From: Legionella parisiensis | Lineage (GTDB): Bacteria; Pseudomonadota; Gammaproteobacteria; Legionellales; Legionellaceae | Direction: 5' to 3' | Length of the DNA stretch: 64,000 nucleotides | NCBI RefSeq assembly: GCF_001467945.1 | Contig: NZ_LNYQ01000013.1 | Coordinates: 638,626 to 702,625, forward strand | In this document: piece after piece, positions 1-9,317 of the stretch | Position numbering within the stretch: position 1 is the first letter of the stretch | Layout of the letters: every line of letters starts with the position of its first letter | Notes under the pieces: model-generated | Told to the model about the DNA's origin: nothing | Seen by the model: the letters and a program-made list of their open reading frames with translations, nothing else | The model's database searches: none | Program-made: the position numbers and the translations under genes

Positions 1-1283
1 ATCTCAACATTGGTTTTCACATTTTCAGGTATGCTGCCCCCTAACTGACGGATGTATTCTTCAATAGCTAGAGCCGATCCTTTACGAATTTGCCGGGTGC
101 CAAGATTTGCTCCACTCATACGTGTTTGTGCTGTAAAAGGAATAAATGTTGCTTTCAATGGGGCAAGCGCTCTACCACGTAATTTATATTTTCTTTTGGC
201 AAGGATAACTATACTTCGGCCTTCAGGGGTTTCATCCGCTAGAGAAGCTAATTGAGCTGCATCGGCTAACTCTGTAATATCTACTCCTTCTGCGGGAATA
301 AATTCAGTTGCCTGACGGTTACCCAAAGTGATTGTTCCTGTTTTATCAAGCAATAACACATCGATATCACCCGCAGCTTCAACCGCACGGCCAGATAAAG
401 CAATGACATTGGCTTGAATCATTCGGTCCATGCCTGAAATACCAATTGCAGAAAGCAGTCCACCAATAGTTGTTGGAGCTAGACAAACAAAGAGGGCAAC
501 AAGCACCGTGATTGAAATTACCGACCCCGTCTTTGATACTGATATACTGTAAATCGAAAAAGAAAGTAAAGTACTACAAACCACTAAAAACACAATGGTT
601 AAAGCCGCAAGTAAAATGGTCAATGCTAGCTCGTTAGGTGTTTTTTGGCGTTTTGCCCCTTCGACTAAGGCAATCATCCGGTCTAAAAATGTTTCACCTG
701 GATTGGAGGTAATGCGAATGATAAGCCAATCAGAAATCACTTGCGTGCCTCCAGTTACTGCACTACGGTCTCCACCACTTTCACGAATTACTGGCGCACT
801 TTCCCCTGTTATAGCACTTTCATTAACTGAAGCAATCCCTTCGATAACCTCTCCATCACTGGGAATGAAGTCATCGGCTTCAACCAGGACCATATCCCCA
901 GAGCGCAACTGTACTGAGGGAACAATAGTGAATTTTGCACTTTTCGACTTTTTTGTTAATTTTTTAGCCTGAATTTCCTGACGTGCTCGCCGTAATTCTT
1001 GAGCTTGGGCTTTGCCTCGACCTTCCGCCATAGCTTCTGCAAAATTGGCAAACAAAAGTGTAAACCAAAGCCATAAGCTAATAGCAAGAATAAAAAATGG
1101 TGGAGTTCCTCCATCTCCTAAGAGTGCTGTTATAAAAAGAACTGTTGTGATAATGGAGCTTACATATACGGTAAACATTACGGGATTTTTTATTTGAATA
1201 TGAGGTGTCAATTTGAAAAGTGCATCGAGTAATGCAGTTTTGATAATGCCAAAATCCCAAATAGAGTGTGATTTAGTATCCAT
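1..1283 (-). CDS. kdpB: KdpB, potassium-transporting ATPase subunit B (partial, C-terminus off the window)
   Basis: P-type ATPase subunit that powers the KdpFABC high-affinity potassium uptake pump in the inner membrane. The minus-strand frame is open from ATG 1283 to the left edge, giving the first 427 residues of a protein that is usually about 680. Visible motifs are the actuator TGES near residue 159, the membrane CLAPTTIGG motif near 267 and the phosphorylation motif DKTGT with the aspartate near 313. Its start overlaps the kdpA stop by 11 bases, so the two are translationally coupled. kdpC would be expected beyond the left edge. The identification is secure; only the 3' end is unseen. 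Confidence 0.97.
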   Translation of the reverse strand, partial: MDTKSHSIWDFGIIKTALLDALFKLTPHIQIKNPVMFTVYVSSIITTVLFITALLGDGGTPPFFILAISLWLWFTLLFANFAEAMAEGRGKAQAQELRRARQEIQAKKLTKKSKSAKFTIVPSVQLRSGDMVLVEADDFIPSDGEVIEGIASVNESAITGESAPVIRESGGDRSAVTGGTQVISDWLIIRITSNPGETFLDRMIALVEGAKRQKTPNELALTILLAALTIVFLVVCSTLLSFSIYSISVSKTGSVISITVLVALFVCLAPTTIGGLLSAIGISGMDRMIQANVIALSGRAVEAAGDIDVLLLDKTGTITLGNRQATEFIPAEGVDITELADAAQLASLADETPEGRSIVILAKRKYKLRGRALAPLKATFIPFTAQTRMSGANLGTRQIRKGSALAIEEYIRQLGGSIPENVKTNVE

Positions 1284-3090
1284 ATTCCCCCCAAAGCATC
1301 AAATGCTCCGCAATGGGGCCAAGAGCAAGAGCCGGTAAAAAGGACAAGGCACCGAGAACGATGACAATACAGACTAATAAAGTAATAAAAAGAGGTGTAT
1401 GAGTTGCTAATGTACCTGGACTGTTGGGAATCCTTTTTTTCTTAACGAGTGAGCCGGCAATTGCCAGAGCCGGAATAGCGAGCCAATAGCGGGTAATTAA
1501 CATCAACATGCCTCCGGCAATATTATAAAAGGGGGTATTGGCATTTAAACCGGCAAAAGCACTGCCATTATTACTTCCCATCGAAGTAAACGCATAAAGG
1601 ATTTCTGTAAAGCCATGCGCTCCAGGATTGGCTATGGAGCTTATTCCCATTGTTGTTACTGAAGCATAGGCTGTAGTGATGAGCACACTTAAAGGCATAA
1701 TCAAAACAGAAATGGACGCCATTTTCATTTCATAAGGCTCAATTTTTTTACCCAAATATTCAGGAGTTCTGCCGACCATAAGTCCTGCAACAAATACAGT
1801 AAGAATCACGAACATTAACATGCCGTACAAGCCGGAACCTACGCCACCAAAGCTCACTTCATTTAAATGCATCATCCATAAAGGAATTAAACCGCCGAAA
1901 GGCGTAAATGAATCAAGCATGCAATTGACTGAGCCATTGGAAGATGCGGTTGTAGCAGTTGCCCAAATTGCCGAATTGACAATGCCAAAACGAGTCTCTT
2001 TGCCTTCCATATTCCCTGCAGGATAAAGTTCAGATTGAGCTGTGGTATCAATCCCCATTTGTTGAAAGGCAGGATTTCCTTTCTGTTCGACTATTGCGTC
2101 AAGTATTAAGCATGGAAAAAAAAGAATGAACATGGCGATTAATAGTGCCCATCCTTGTCTTTTATCATGCACCATAGCACCAAACGTAAAGCAAAAAGCT
2201 GCCGGAATCAGTAAAAGCGCTACCATTTCCAGAAAATTGGTGAGCGGATTAGGGTTTTCAAATGGATGGGCAGAATTGGCATTAAAAAAACCACCTCCAT
2301 TAGTACCTAGTTGTTTAATGGCAATTTGTGACGCTACAGGTCCCATCGGAATAATTTGTTCTGTTACGCTTACTGTTGTTGTTTTAGAATTGCCTTGGTT
2401 ATCTAAGGCAGTTTGACCTGTTACATCGGCTACAGGGTTCTGATAAGTAAACGGATGAGTCAAGTTAATTTTTTGATAGGGCTTAAAATTCTGAATAATG
2501 CCTTGTGAGCACAAAATGAGGGCAAAAATCAATGATAAAGGCAATAAGATATAGAGTATTCCGCGAACAGTATCTACCCAGAAATTCCCAAGACCGCTAC
2601 TTTCATGTCTTACAAGCCCTCGTATTATTGCAATTAATAACGACATACCCGTTGCTGCTGAAATAAAGTTCTGTACTGTCAGGGCAAACATTTGTGTGAA
2701 ATAACTCATCGTTGCTTCGCTGCTGTAAGCCTGCCAATTTGTATTGGAGGCAAAGCTTGCGGCGGTATTAAATGCAAGATCAGGGAAGGGAGAAACAAAT
2801 TCCTGAGGATTCAGTGGTAAATAGAATTGGATACGTTGTACCAGGTAAACGACCAGTAATCCTACTAAATTAAGAAAGAGCATGCTCGATAAATAGGTTT
2901 TCCATCCCATTTCCTCTTGAGTATGAATGCTGCAAAGTTTATAGATTAGGTGCTCAAAAGGTTTTAAGTAAGTGTTTAAACCACAGGGGCGGTCTTGATA
3001 TACCCGTGCCATATACCAGCCTAAGGGGTTCACAAGGAGCAATAAAAAGAACAGATAAAACGCAATTTGTAGGAAACCAGGTTTTGTCAT
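1273..3090 (-). CDS. kdpA: KdpA, potassium-transporting ATPase subunit A
   Basis: Potassium-binding and translocating subunit of the Kdp pump, related to superfamily of K+ transporters. The 605-residue protein has many hydrophobic segments and the filter-type signatures [27 protein letters not shown] and [12 protein letters not shown]. It is somewhat longer than the E. coli protein (about 557), with extra residues in the middle (around [17 protein letters not shown] and EGKETRFG) that are also seen in other members. It lies between kdpF (37 bases upstream) and kdpB (overlapping), forming one minus-strand operon. Potassium limitation is the usual inducer in other bacteria, but no kdpDE sensor genes are in view. 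Confidence 0.97.
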   Translation of the reverse strand: MTKPGFLQIAFYLFFLLLLVNPLGWYMARVYQDRPCGLNTYLKPFEHLIYKLCSIHTQEEMGWKTYLSSMLFLNLVGLLVVYLVQRIQFYLPLNPQEFVSPFPDLAFNTAASFASNTNWQAYSSEATMSYFTQMFALTVQNFISAATGMSLLIAIIRGLVRHESSGLGNFWVDTVRGILYILLPLSLIFALILCSQGIIQNFKPYQKINLTHPFTYQNPVADVTGQTALDNQGNSKTTTVSVTEQIIPMGPVASQIAIKQLGTNGGGFFNANSAHPFENPNPLTNFLEMVALLLIPAAFCFTFGAMVHDKRQGWALLIAMFILFFPCLILDAIVEQKGNPAFQQMGIDTTAQSELYPAGNMEGKETRFGIVNSAIWATATTASSNGSVNCMLDSFTPFGGLIPLWMMHLNEVSFGGVGSGLYGMLMFVILTVFVAGLMVGRTPEYLGKKIEPYEMKMASISVLIMPLSVLITTAYASVTTMGISSIANPGAHGFTEILYAFTSMGSNNGSAFAGLNANTPFYNIAGGMLMLITRYWLAIPALAIAGSLVKKKRIPNSPGTLATHTPLFITLLVCIVIVLGALSFLPALALGPIAEHLMLWGEYGY

Positions 3091-3127
3091 AGGGCTCCAT
3101 TCCCATATTTAAATTAAAAATCTACTG

Positions 3128-3214
3128 TTAAAATAATTCGGGTTTGAATAATACAAGTAACAAAAAAATTAATAAGCCGAAAGCAATTATTCCACAGATT
3201 AAATACAAGCTCAT
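3128..3214 (-). CDS. kdpF: KdpF, small stabilising subunit of the Kdp pump
   Basis: A 28-residue single-span hydrophobic peptide (MSLYLICGIIAF start, LLVLFKPELF end) directly upstream of kdpA. The size, one-helix character and position match KdpF, which stabilises the KdpABC complex in the membrane. The start ATG at 3214 has a good ribosome site (aagGAGtgaatc). It overlaps the stop of the preceding small reading frame through an ATGA junction, so the small genes are probably coupled. It is too short for normal gene finders. Confidence 0.85.
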   Translation of the reverse strand: MSLYLICGIIAFGLLIFLLLVLFKPELF

Positions 3215-3306
3215 GATTCACTCCTTGATAAATAATCATAGAACCTGATTAGCCCAAAAGATAAGCTAAAAAAGAACAGGGCAAGAAAAATTAATAAAAT
3301 ATCCAT
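3211..3306 (-). CDS. Small membrane peptide at the head of the kdp operon
   Basis: A 31-codon reading frame (MDILLIFLALFFF start, RFYDYLSRSES end) with one predicted membrane helix and a charged tail. Its TGA stop overlaps the kdpF start (ATGA). Comparable unnamed small membrane ORFs precede kdpF in other bacteria. The ribosome site before ATG 3306 is weak, which is the main reason for doubt. If real it is the first gene of the operon and may be an extra small subunit or a translated leader. Confidence 0.55.
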   Translation of the reverse strand: MDILLIFLALFFFSLSFGLIRFYDYLSRSES

Positions 3307-3502
3307 TTGAGCAAACGTCCATGTGTTATTATATATTCAATTATAATACTAACTTGGGTTTAACTATTTGATTATAGTGGTTATCTATAAAAATAATAGT
3401 CAGGTAGGTAAAGAGTGACTATATAATCCTGGACGATGCAGTAGCAAATCATCCAGGTTATGTATCAGTTGTCGTTACTTAATTTAATGGCAATAAGAAA
3501 AT

Positions 3503-3532
3503 AAAAAGGCGTATAATTTTATACGCCTTTTT
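3503..3532 (-). terminator. Hairpin terminator of the 6S RNA gene
   Basis: Perfect 12-base inverted repeat (aaaaaggcgtat / atacgccttttt) with a six-base loop. It lies just 3' of the 6S RNA on the minus strand and is followed by T-rich sequence. It is symmetric, so it could work in either direction, and it separates the 6S gene from the kdp operon promoter. Confidence 0.75.
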
Positions 3533-3543
3533 ATGGAATTCGT

Positions 3544-3692
3544 ATAGACAGTAAGATTGAGTACAGTCCTGTTTACCAAGGTGGACTCCTCCGGAGTGTT
3601 TTAGGCTTCTTAGTACACGCTAAGCTTGCACACCGCACTCTCAATCTGGCTCCCTAAGTAATGATGTTGGCTGAACAATGTGTACTGTCTAT
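3544..3692 (-). ncRNA. ssrS: 6S RNA
   Basis: 6S RNA binds the sigma-70 RNA polymerase holoenzyme and damps transcription in stationary phase. Read on the minus strand, the segment is closed by a perfect 10-base terminal stem (atagacagta / tactgtctat). It has an inner paired arm agattgag/ctcaatct and carries stretches resembling gammaproteobacterial 6S RNA: GGAGCCAGAUU, GGUGUGCAAGCU, AAGAAGCCUAAAAC and CCACCUUGG appear in the same order as in the E. coli molecule. The length of about 149 nt fits a compact Legionella 6S RNA. The usual downstream ygfA gene is not here; a terminator and then kdp follow. Ends are set by the stem and may be off by a few bases. Confidence 0.82.
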
Positions 3693-3850
3693 GATTCTAT
3701 GATAGGCCAGTCTTGGTCTTATTGCCACATAATTCCCATGGTTTTTTGCAAAGATTTCGTTAAAATTGGAAAGTTAATATACAGACCATTGAATTAATGA
3801 GAAAAATTAAAGGCATATGAATGGGACAATAGGTTAGATATTATTAATCG

Positions 3851-3908
3851 AGTAGCCTTGGTATAGCGAAGCGAAACCCGGGTTCCACTTCATATCACCC
3901 AGGCTACG
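3851..3908. repeat. Dispersed GTAGCC...GGCTAC palindromic repeat, copy 1
   Basis: Imperfect palindrome beginning gtagccttgg and ending acccaggctacg, with the internal motif gcgaagcgaaacccggg. It lies just after the stop of the CAP-domain gene and could end its transcript. Related copies are at 11421-11480, 21993-22074, 25531-25587 and a degraded one near 45603-45679, always between genes. Confidence 0.7.
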
Positions 3909-3927
3909 AATTTTTAATTCTCTTTGA

Positions 3928-4479
3928 TCAGCTCTGTCTTTTGATGCCGAAGAAAGGAACGCTGATGTAGGGTCTTCTTACAGTGTAACTTCGAGGACTT
4001 TTTCCTGTTTGCAGAAAAAGTTGGGTGTAATAGAGTTTACCTTGTTTATCCCGGGCAATACCTACACCTGTCAGATTATAATTTCCTACAATGTTTCTTC
4101 GATGCCCCGGACTTTTAACCCATTGACTGACTACAATCTGAGCCGTCTTGTAGTTGTATGCGACATTCTCGGCTGCACCTCCAGTATTTTTAATTTGTGA
4201 GCGTAGTTTAGCAACACGCTTCCCAAAGTCTTGATGACCAAAAGGCATACGATGATTGGCCATATCCTGAGAATGTTGCCTTGCTTGAATGACCATATGG
4301 TTGTCCATGGTCAGCTTGGATAAACCATGTTTCTGCCTGTATTCGTTTATATAAAATAAAACAGCATTTTGGATGGCAGCATCACTATCAGTATGCTTTG
4401 TTCCTGAGGCTGCATAAGCACAGGGCAATAGGCTAAAAAGGATGAAACTTAAAAAAATTATTTTGGATTTTAAAGACAT
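3928..4479 (-). CDS. Secreted CAP-domain (SCP/PR-1, YkwD-like) protein
   Basis: 183 residues with a clear signal peptide (MSLKSKIIFLSFILFSLLPCAYA-A). A CAP/SCP domain fills most of the rest: AVLFYINEYRQKHGLSKL, QARQHSQDMA with the conserved H, HRMPFGHQDF, AAENVAY and SPGHRRNIVGNYN. These are the typical CAP signature blocks, including the two histidines and two glutamates of the usual metal site. Bacterial members are secreted and mostly of unknown molecular role. The ribosome site agaga lies before ATG 4479. It is flanked downstream by a palindromic repeat and upstream by a small hypothetical gene on the same strand. Confidence 0.85.
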   Translation of the reverse strand: MSLKSKIIFLSFILFSLLPCAYAASGTKHTDSDAAIQNAVLFYINEYRQKHGLSKLTMDNHMVIQARQHSQDMANHRMPFGHQDFGKRVAKLRSQIKNTGGAAENVAYNYKTAQIVVSQWVKSPGHRRNIVGNYNLTGVGIARDKQGKLYYTQLFLQTGKSPRSYTVRRPYISVPFFGIKRQS

Positions 4480-4633
4480 GAATATTCTCTTTGTTTGGAA
4501 TAAAAATTGAGTGACATGGTGACTAAAAGAAGGTCATTTGTCTAGAGGTTTCATGTAATAAATGAGATCAAAACAAATCAATAATGATCAATTTGGTTTA
4601 AAAATGTCGTTCAATCCATTCTGAGACAGCACG

Positions 4634-4903
4634 TTAATGGCTTAGATTGGCTATAGCATCCATTAAGTCATCAACTTCGCCGGAATAATGAAAGTAAATT
4701 CGTTTTTTTGAGCAGTCTATGATACACAGCGGTTCTTGAGGTTGATCACCAAATTGTTTAAATATCCAGAATATCCCTTCACTATGTTGGCTTTCTATTT
4801 CTTTTAATAAATCCACCATTCTATCTTTTTCCAAGGCGGAATGAGGACAATTCAAGCCTGATGCATTATGAGTGATTTTATAGGCATAATGTTGTTCTTT
4901 CAT
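4634..4903 (-). CDS. Small hypothetical protein
   Basis: 89-residue cytosolic-looking protein with no signal peptide or membrane span. It has a charged N-terminus with ALEKDRMVDLLKEIESQ, a central GIFWIFKQFGDQPQEPL and an acidic C-terminal helix. A strong ribosome site (GGGAG) precedes ATG 4903. No family recognised. It is monocistronic, with about 150 bases on each side before the next genes. Confidence 0.6.
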   Translation of the reverse strand: MKEQHYAYKITHNASGLNCPHSALEKDRMVDLLKEIESQHSEGIFWIFKQFGDQPQEPLCIIDCSKKRIYFHYSGEVDDLMDAIANLSH

Positions 4904-5062
4904 GATAATACTCCCTGCAACTTAATAGAGAAGTAGCTCCGTTTTGATTAAATTATAGCCTAATATATTCTGGTGAAGGCAGAATACATCCCGTTGTGAG
5001 CATAGTAACACAGAAATCAGAGCAGGTTTGGTCGATATGATAGGAATGTAAACAAGCTGGGA

Positions 5063-5695
5063 TTATAGGTTAACCGACAATCCCAAAAGTACAGCATGTA
5101 AGGTGGGAATGTTAGATAATTGTTCTCTTTTAGAATAGGTATCGAAATGAAAGTTTGGTCCATTACCACTGAATATCCCTTGATATAGCAGGCTCAGGTT
5201 GGCTAGTGCGGTAATTGGGTAACCAAATCCTGCCTGTACTTCGCCTGCCAGTTGAGAAATATCGTTCAGGGGAACACGATTATCCTGCCAATGCCTGTAG
5301 GCAAGTCCACCTTTTAGTTGGGCAAAAAAAGAACTATTACCTAGGGGGTCGCTTTTGCTGGTTATCAATAAATCCAAGGTAGGGGCGAGAGTTGTTTGCA
5401 TAGGAATCCATTTTTTAAGGGCTAGAAAAGCTTCTTGCGGCATATTCAGCTTTATGTGAGTCCCCGTTTGCAGTCCTAATTCCAGACCTAAAGCGATATT
5501 TCCTGCAAGCATCATTTCATTGGCTAGTGCTAGTCGTCCTATTGGAACACTTTTGTCTCTGGATGTTATCTGATAATTGCCTGCGCCAGCAGTTGCAATA
5601 AAAGACCATGGCTGATCTTGTGATGTCAGTTTAGGGAAATAATCACCAGCGATTGCATTAAATGAGAATAAAATTCCTATTACAATTAATTTCAT
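5063..5695 (-). CDS. Probable outer membrane beta-barrel protein
   Basis: 210 residues starting with a short signal peptide (MKLIVIGILFSFNAIAG). Alternating hydrophobic strands follow, such as WSFIATAGAGNYQI, IALGLELGLQTGTHI and AQLKGGLAYRHWQ, ending in the hydrophobic strand VLLGLSVNL. The pattern suggests a small eight-stranded outer membrane barrel of a kind common in Legionella. A ribosome site AGGGA precedes ATG 5695. No enzymatic motif is visible and the substrate or role is unknown. Confidence 0.6.
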   Translation of the reverse strand: MKLIVIGILFSFNAIAGDYFPKLTSQDQPWSFIATAGAGNYQITSRDKSVPIGRLALANEMMLAGNIALGLELGLQTGTHIKLNMPQEAFLALKKWIPMQTTLAPTLDLLITSKSDPLGNSSFFAQLKGGLAYRHWQDNRVPLNDISQLAGEVQAGFGYPITALANLSLLYQGIFSGNGPNFHFDTYSKREQLSNIPTLHAVLLGLSVNL

Positions 5696-5950
5696 ATGCC
5701 ATATCCCTAAATGAATTGTTCATAAGCTCTTGCATGCTCACAAATAAGGATTTTTAGCTCCATCATTGCAAAAGCACCTATGGGAATATTCAACATAAAA
5801 AACGGCAGATACTTTAAGTCGTATGTGCTCAGCCCCTATCAAGGAACGTCCGTATGCGGCGCATCTTTGTGAGACCTGCGCTCAAATCCAACCGTTCGAG
5901 TAAACATTAACATGGGAACTGAACTGATTAAACTGCCATTTTATCAAACT

Positions 5951-6038
5951 TGGCGGAGAGAGAGGGATTCGAACCCTCGATACGTTGCCGTATACACACT
6001 TTCCAGGCGTGCGCCTTCGACCGCTCGGCCATCTCTCC
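5951..6038 (-). tRNA. tRNA-Ser(GGA)
   Basis: Minus-strand cloverleaf with acceptor stem GGAGAGA/UCUCUCC. The anticodon loop CUGGAAA gives anticodon GGA (codon UCC). It has a long variable arm typical of class II tRNAs, the T-loop GGTTCGAATCC and an encoded 3' GCCA. No integrase or att-like duplication is seen next to it. Confidence 0.96.
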
Positions 6039-6211
6039 CAATTTGGGCAAGCTTATACAGGTCGGATAATAAAATCAACCCTTGCCCTAAATTTATGACT
6101 GATATTGTATATACTATGAATAATAGGTTTACTGTCGAAACATATTTGATTTTCTCTGCCTTTGAGGCAAAACAAATTTTTTGCTACGCTCTATAATAAA
6201 AGGATTGAATC

Positions 6212-6673
6212 ATGTTAGTAAGAACATTTATTTACATACTCAGCCTGATTTCATCAAGCTGTATTTGGGCTACTGAAGTGACTTGCTATTACACTTTAGT
6301 TAAAGATAATTGTTGGACCGATTATAATGTATCTGTTGATGTAATGGATGCTACAACTGCCAAAGTTTTGACAACAATTAGTGTACCTGCTAAAAAATCC
6401 TGGACCCGTCAGACTTTCCCTTGCACACCGGGTGAGAAATTAATGTATAAAGCTCAGTTTTCCCCGGTTTTTTGGCAAAGTGACGAAGGGAAAACTTATA
6501 TTGCTAAAAATTATTGGTCGTTACCCAATTCAATAAATCCTGGTGATTCAGCTTGGAACGTGACCGTTTGTTTTGCGAGTGATTTCTCACTCGTTCCGCT
6601 TCCTCCTAAGGGATCAGGTAATTGCAGTTGTAATTTTAGCGATATTCCAGCAATACCTCCAAAAAAGATATAA
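6212..6673 (+). CDS. Small secreted cysteine-containing protein
   Basis: 153 residues with an N-terminal signal peptide (MLVRTFIYILSLISSSCIWA-TE). The mature part has about seven cysteines and the motif TFPCTPGEKL. It ends in a proline-rich tail (IPAIPPKKI). It looks like a periplasmic or secreted protein of unknown function. The protein at 35523-35915 shares the PCTP motif followed by an A-x-x-SP-like block, suggesting one family. A ribosome site AGGA lies before ATG 6212. The gene is monocistronic. Confidence 0.6.
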   Translation: MLVRTFIYILSLISSSCIWATEVTCYYTLVKDNCWTDYNVSVDVMDATTAKVLTTISVPAKKSWTRQTFPCTPGEKLMYKAQFSPVFWQSDEGKTYIAKNYWSLPNSINPGDSAWNVTVCFASDFSLVPLPPKGSGNCSCNFSDIPAIPPKKI

Positions 6674-6738
6674 ATGGCATTAATTTTTATCTTTGTGTAT
6701 GATTCTCGTTACAACAATTTTTGTTGACGGAGCGACTG

Positions 6739-7812
6739 ATGATTACTCTTAGAAATAAAATTGGTCAAATGTTGGTTATGGGGTTTGAGGGTTGTGAGCT
6801 TCATGACAAAAGTCCTGTAGCTGAGTGGCTTTCAACCGATGGATTAGGAGGCGTTTTGTTGTTTGATCAAGATGCTTCTACGGGTATATACGGTAAAAAC
6901 TTAAAAAATCAGACGCAAATCAAACGCTTAACACATCAACTTAATTATTATTCTGCAGAAATAAATTACAAAAATAATGACTCACCTTTATTAATTGCAA
7001 TAGATTATGAAGGAGGCTCCATAGATCGATTGTCTCGGGTTGAAGGATGTATGCCGACTATGAGTGCGCATAACATGGCACAATTATCACCTGAGGCTTT
7101 GCAGGCTGAGTTAACTCAAATGGCATTTACATTAAAATCTTTGGGTTTCAATCTTAATTTTGCTCCAGTTGTTGATTTACATTTACAACACGAGCAAGGA
7201 ATTATCGGAAGTGCTCAGCGTAGTTTTTCAGCGAATCATAATGATGTAATTCATTTAGCCCAAAAATTTGTTGATGTCTTTTATCATCATGGTATTGCAT
7301 GCTGTTACAAACATTTTCCAGGCCATGGTAGTGCGGTCGGCGATACTCACAAAGGATTTGTCGATGTTACAAAAACGTTCCTCAAAGAAGAGTTGATTCC
7401 ATATTACCAATTAGTGCGCGATATTTATAAACCTATTATGATTATGACAGCACATGTGGTGAATAAGCAGTTGGATAATCAGGGGTTACCTGCAACTTTA
7501 TCCCATGAAATTTTAACAGGCGTCTTGCGTGAGACTATAGGCTATGATGGAGTAATTATTGCAGATGACTTACAAATGCGGGCAATTACAGATCATTATT
7601 CGCTTGATGATGCTTTATGTCTGACAATCAATGCAGGGGCAGATATGCTGATCTTTGCGAACCAATTGGCGAAAATTACGGCACATGAATTGATTGAGAC
7701 CATTGAACGTTTGGTTTTTGAGCAAAAAATAGAACCGCAACGTATCGAAGATGCTTATCGTCGGATCATTCGTTTAAAGCAACAAATTAATTGTATTGAA
7801 TTGGTTGATTAA
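6739..7812 (+). CDS. Glycoside hydrolase family 3, NagZ-like beta-N-acetylhexosaminidase
   Basis: Cytosolic enzyme expected to remove N-acetylglucosamine from muropeptides or chito-oligomers. The 357-residue protein has the GH3 NagZ hallmarks: IAIDYEGGSIDRL, LNFAPVVDL, the catalytic histidine loop KHFPGHGSAVGDTH and the nucleophile region IIADDLQMRAI. NagZ proteins are usually 330-345 residues, so this is slightly long. ATG 6739 is chosen over the upstream TTG at 6721 because GGAG lies seven bases before it. If the organism recycles peptidoglycan or eats chitin oligomers, it would act together with the AmpG-like carrier at 48 kb. I leave the symbol open because some NagZ-like enzymes have other substrates. 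Confidence 0.85.
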   Translation: MITLRNKIGQMLVMGFEGCELHDKSPVAEWLSTDGLGGVLLFDQDASTGIYGKNLKNQTQIKRLTHQLNYYSAEINYKNNDSPLLIAIDYEGGSIDRLSRVEGCMPTMSAHNMAQLSPEALQAELTQMAFTLKSLGFNLNFAPVVDLHLQHEQGIIGSAQRSFSANHNDVIHLAQKFVDVFYHHGIACCYKHFPGHGSAVGDTHKGFVDVTKTFLKEELIPYYQLVRDIYKPIMIMTAHVVNKQLDNQGLPATLSHEILTGVLRETIGYDGVIIADDLQMRAITDHYSLDDALCLTINAGADMLIFANQLAKITAHELIETIERLVFEQKIEPQRIEDAYRRIIRLKQQINCIELVD

Positions 7813-7835
7813 TCGTTTTGGCCATATAAAATTTC

Positions 7836-7863
7836 TTGACGAACCTATTGAATGTGTTAGAAT
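7836..7863 (+). promoter_or_regulatory. Sigma-70-type promoter for the symporter gene
   Basis: A -35 TTGACG and a -10 TAGAAT are separated by 16 bases. Transcription would start near 7870, leaving an untranslated leader of about 155 bases that contains a short peptide gene. Confidence 0.55.
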
Positions 7864-7906
7864 ATTTCTCATTGCACATATTTTAATCAGACAGGTGTAA
7901 GGTTAT

Positions 7907-7981
7907 ATGTTAACTCACTCGAATCAAACGACTCATCGTTCCACTCTCGCTCATTTTAAGCTCCTTTCTTGTTGTTGCTAA
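7907..7981 (+). CDS. Putative 24-residue leader peptide ending Cys-Cys-Cys
   Basis: Short open frame in the leader of the symporter gene, starting MLTHSNQTTH and ending LLSCCC just before TAA. A GTAAGG element lies a few bases before its ATG. Three consecutive cysteine codons at the end are the layout expected of a peptide whose translation senses cysteine supply. The sequence tcctt at 7962-7966 could pair with the symporter ribosome site aagga at 8013-8017, and a ribosome stalled on the Cys codons would cover it. No product function is claimed; the role is inferred from layout only. Confidence 0.4.
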   Translation: MLTHSNQTTHRSTLAHFKLLSCCC

Positions 7982-8025
7982 CACAATCTTTTAATTCACT
8001 TTTTTATTTTTTAAGGATCACCAAC

Positions 8026-9300
8026 ATGTGTGCAGCGCATCAACAAAAAAAATTCATTTTCAGCACTCCTTTGATTTACGCTTTAATGATAGGTTTGGGT
8101 ATTGCCAGTGGGATGTCAAATATAGTTGTTTTGAAAGAGACAGGTTTATTGATTTCAGATTTGTTTATCAAACTTTTCAAGTGCATTAGTTTACCTATTA
8201 TTTCTTTATCGATTATTGTTACCTTGGCAAATTACAAGACTGATGGGTTCATGAAAAAAATTTGGCAACGAACGATCAAGTATACTTTTTCTACTACAAT
8301 CGTAGCTGCGATGATTAGTTGTTTGCTTTATATTTTAATCCAGCCCAGTTCGGTTCAGGTTGATCTCAATGCACATACAGTCGAGTCAGCAAGCAGTTTA
8401 GGTTATTTAGGATATTTGGCGAATATTATACCTACCAATTTATTATCTCCTTTTCTTGAACAACAAGTTATGGGGGTATTGTTCTTAAGTATTATTATCG
8501 GTATTGCCGTGCGACAAATTCCTGATGAGGAGTCTCGTGAGACCATTACGCGTTTTTTCCGTGGCGCGCATGGTATGTTTTTAGTCATGACACGTTGGAT
8601 TATCATGGTAATTCCATTAGGGCTATTTGGCTTTATTACGTCAACAGTTGTCCAGTTGCGCTCGGGTATGGACATTAAGGGCATAGGTGAATATTTATTG
8701 ATCGTTGTTTTGGCTAATTTAGTTCAAGGTTTTGTGGTTTTACCTTTATGGTTAAAAAAGAATAAAATTCAGCCTTTTGCAGCAATGCGATCCATGCTTC
8801 CTGCATTATCAGTAGCTTTTTTCTCCAAGTCCTCAGTAGGAACCTTACCTGTCACAATGAATACTATAGAAAAGAATTTGCAGGTAAAACCATCGGTAAG
8901 TCGTTTTGTTTTACCTTTATGCACCAGTATTAATATGAATGGTTGTGCCGCCTTTATTTTTGCTACAGTGATTTATTTAATGCAGAATCACGGTATGCCA
9001 ATTTCTTATGGCACAATGGTTTTATGGGTATTCGTTGCCACAATAGCTGCTATTGGAAATGCCGGTGTACCCATGGGATGTTTTTTTCTGAGTATTAGTT
9101 TGTTATCTAGTATGAATGTTCCTATTGTGCTTATGGGGGTTATTTTACCTTTCTATGGTTTAATTGATATGCTGGAAACCGCTTTAAATGTTTGGTCTGA
9201 TGCATGTGTAACTAAGATTGTTAATGATAAGGCTATTGCTGAAGAACAAGGGGAATTAAAGCCCAGAAAGGTATCTGCATTTGAACCTGAATTGGGTTAA
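8026..9300 (+). CDS. DAACS-family Na+/dicarboxylate or amino-acid symporter
   Basis: 424-residue inner membrane carrier with many hydrophobic segments. The C-terminal half contains the family-typical re-entrant and substrate region: SINMNGCAAFIFATVIY and IGNAGVPMGCFFL, then LPFYGLIDMLETALNVWSDA, where carriers for glutamate, serine/threonine or cystine have a D-x-x-x-T-x-x-N-like motif. The substrate cannot be assigned from sequence alone. ATG 8026 is chosen over the TTG at 7969 because AAGGA lies nine bases upstream and the TTG overlaps a leader peptide frame. The Cys-rich leader hints at cystine, which Legionella needs, but this is speculation. Confidence 0.85.
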   Translation: MCAAHQQKKFIFSTPLIYALMIGLGIASGMSNIVVLKETGLLISDLFIKLFKCISLPIISLSIIVTLANYKTDGFMKKIWQRTIKYTFSTTIVAAMISCLLYILIQPSSVQVDLNAHTVESASSLGYLGYLANIIPTNLLSPFLEQQVMGVLFLSIIIGIAVRQIPDEESRETITRFFRGAHGMFLVMTRWIIMVIPLGLFGFITSTVVQLRSGMDIKGIGEYLLIVVLANLVQGFVVLPLWLKKNKIQPFAAMRSMLPALSVAFFSKSSVGTLPVTMNTIEKNLQVKPSVSRFVLPLCTSINMNGCAAFIFATVIYLMQNHGMPISYGTMVLWVFVATIAAIGNAGVPMGCFFLSISLLSSMNVPIVLMGVILPFYGLIDMLETALNVWSDACVTKIVNDKAIAEEQGELKPRKVSAFEPELG

Positions 9301-9317
9301 AAAAGTATATAACAATA

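Noticed and set aside
595..2416. Plus-strand frames inside kdpB and kdpA
   Set aside because: Shadows of the kdp genes on the opposite strand.
3541..3700. SRP (4.5S) RNA, because the plus strand reads cctgtttacc
   Set aside because: The SRP-binding GGAAGCAGCCA block is missing, while the minus strand fits 6S RNA much better.
5840..6040. tRNA-Ser as an integration site
   Set aside because: No integrase, no duplicated tRNA 3' end and no change of gene content on either side.
5912..6196. Plus-strand frame over the tRNA-Ser region
   Set aside because: It is the complement of the tRNA gene and has no protein features.
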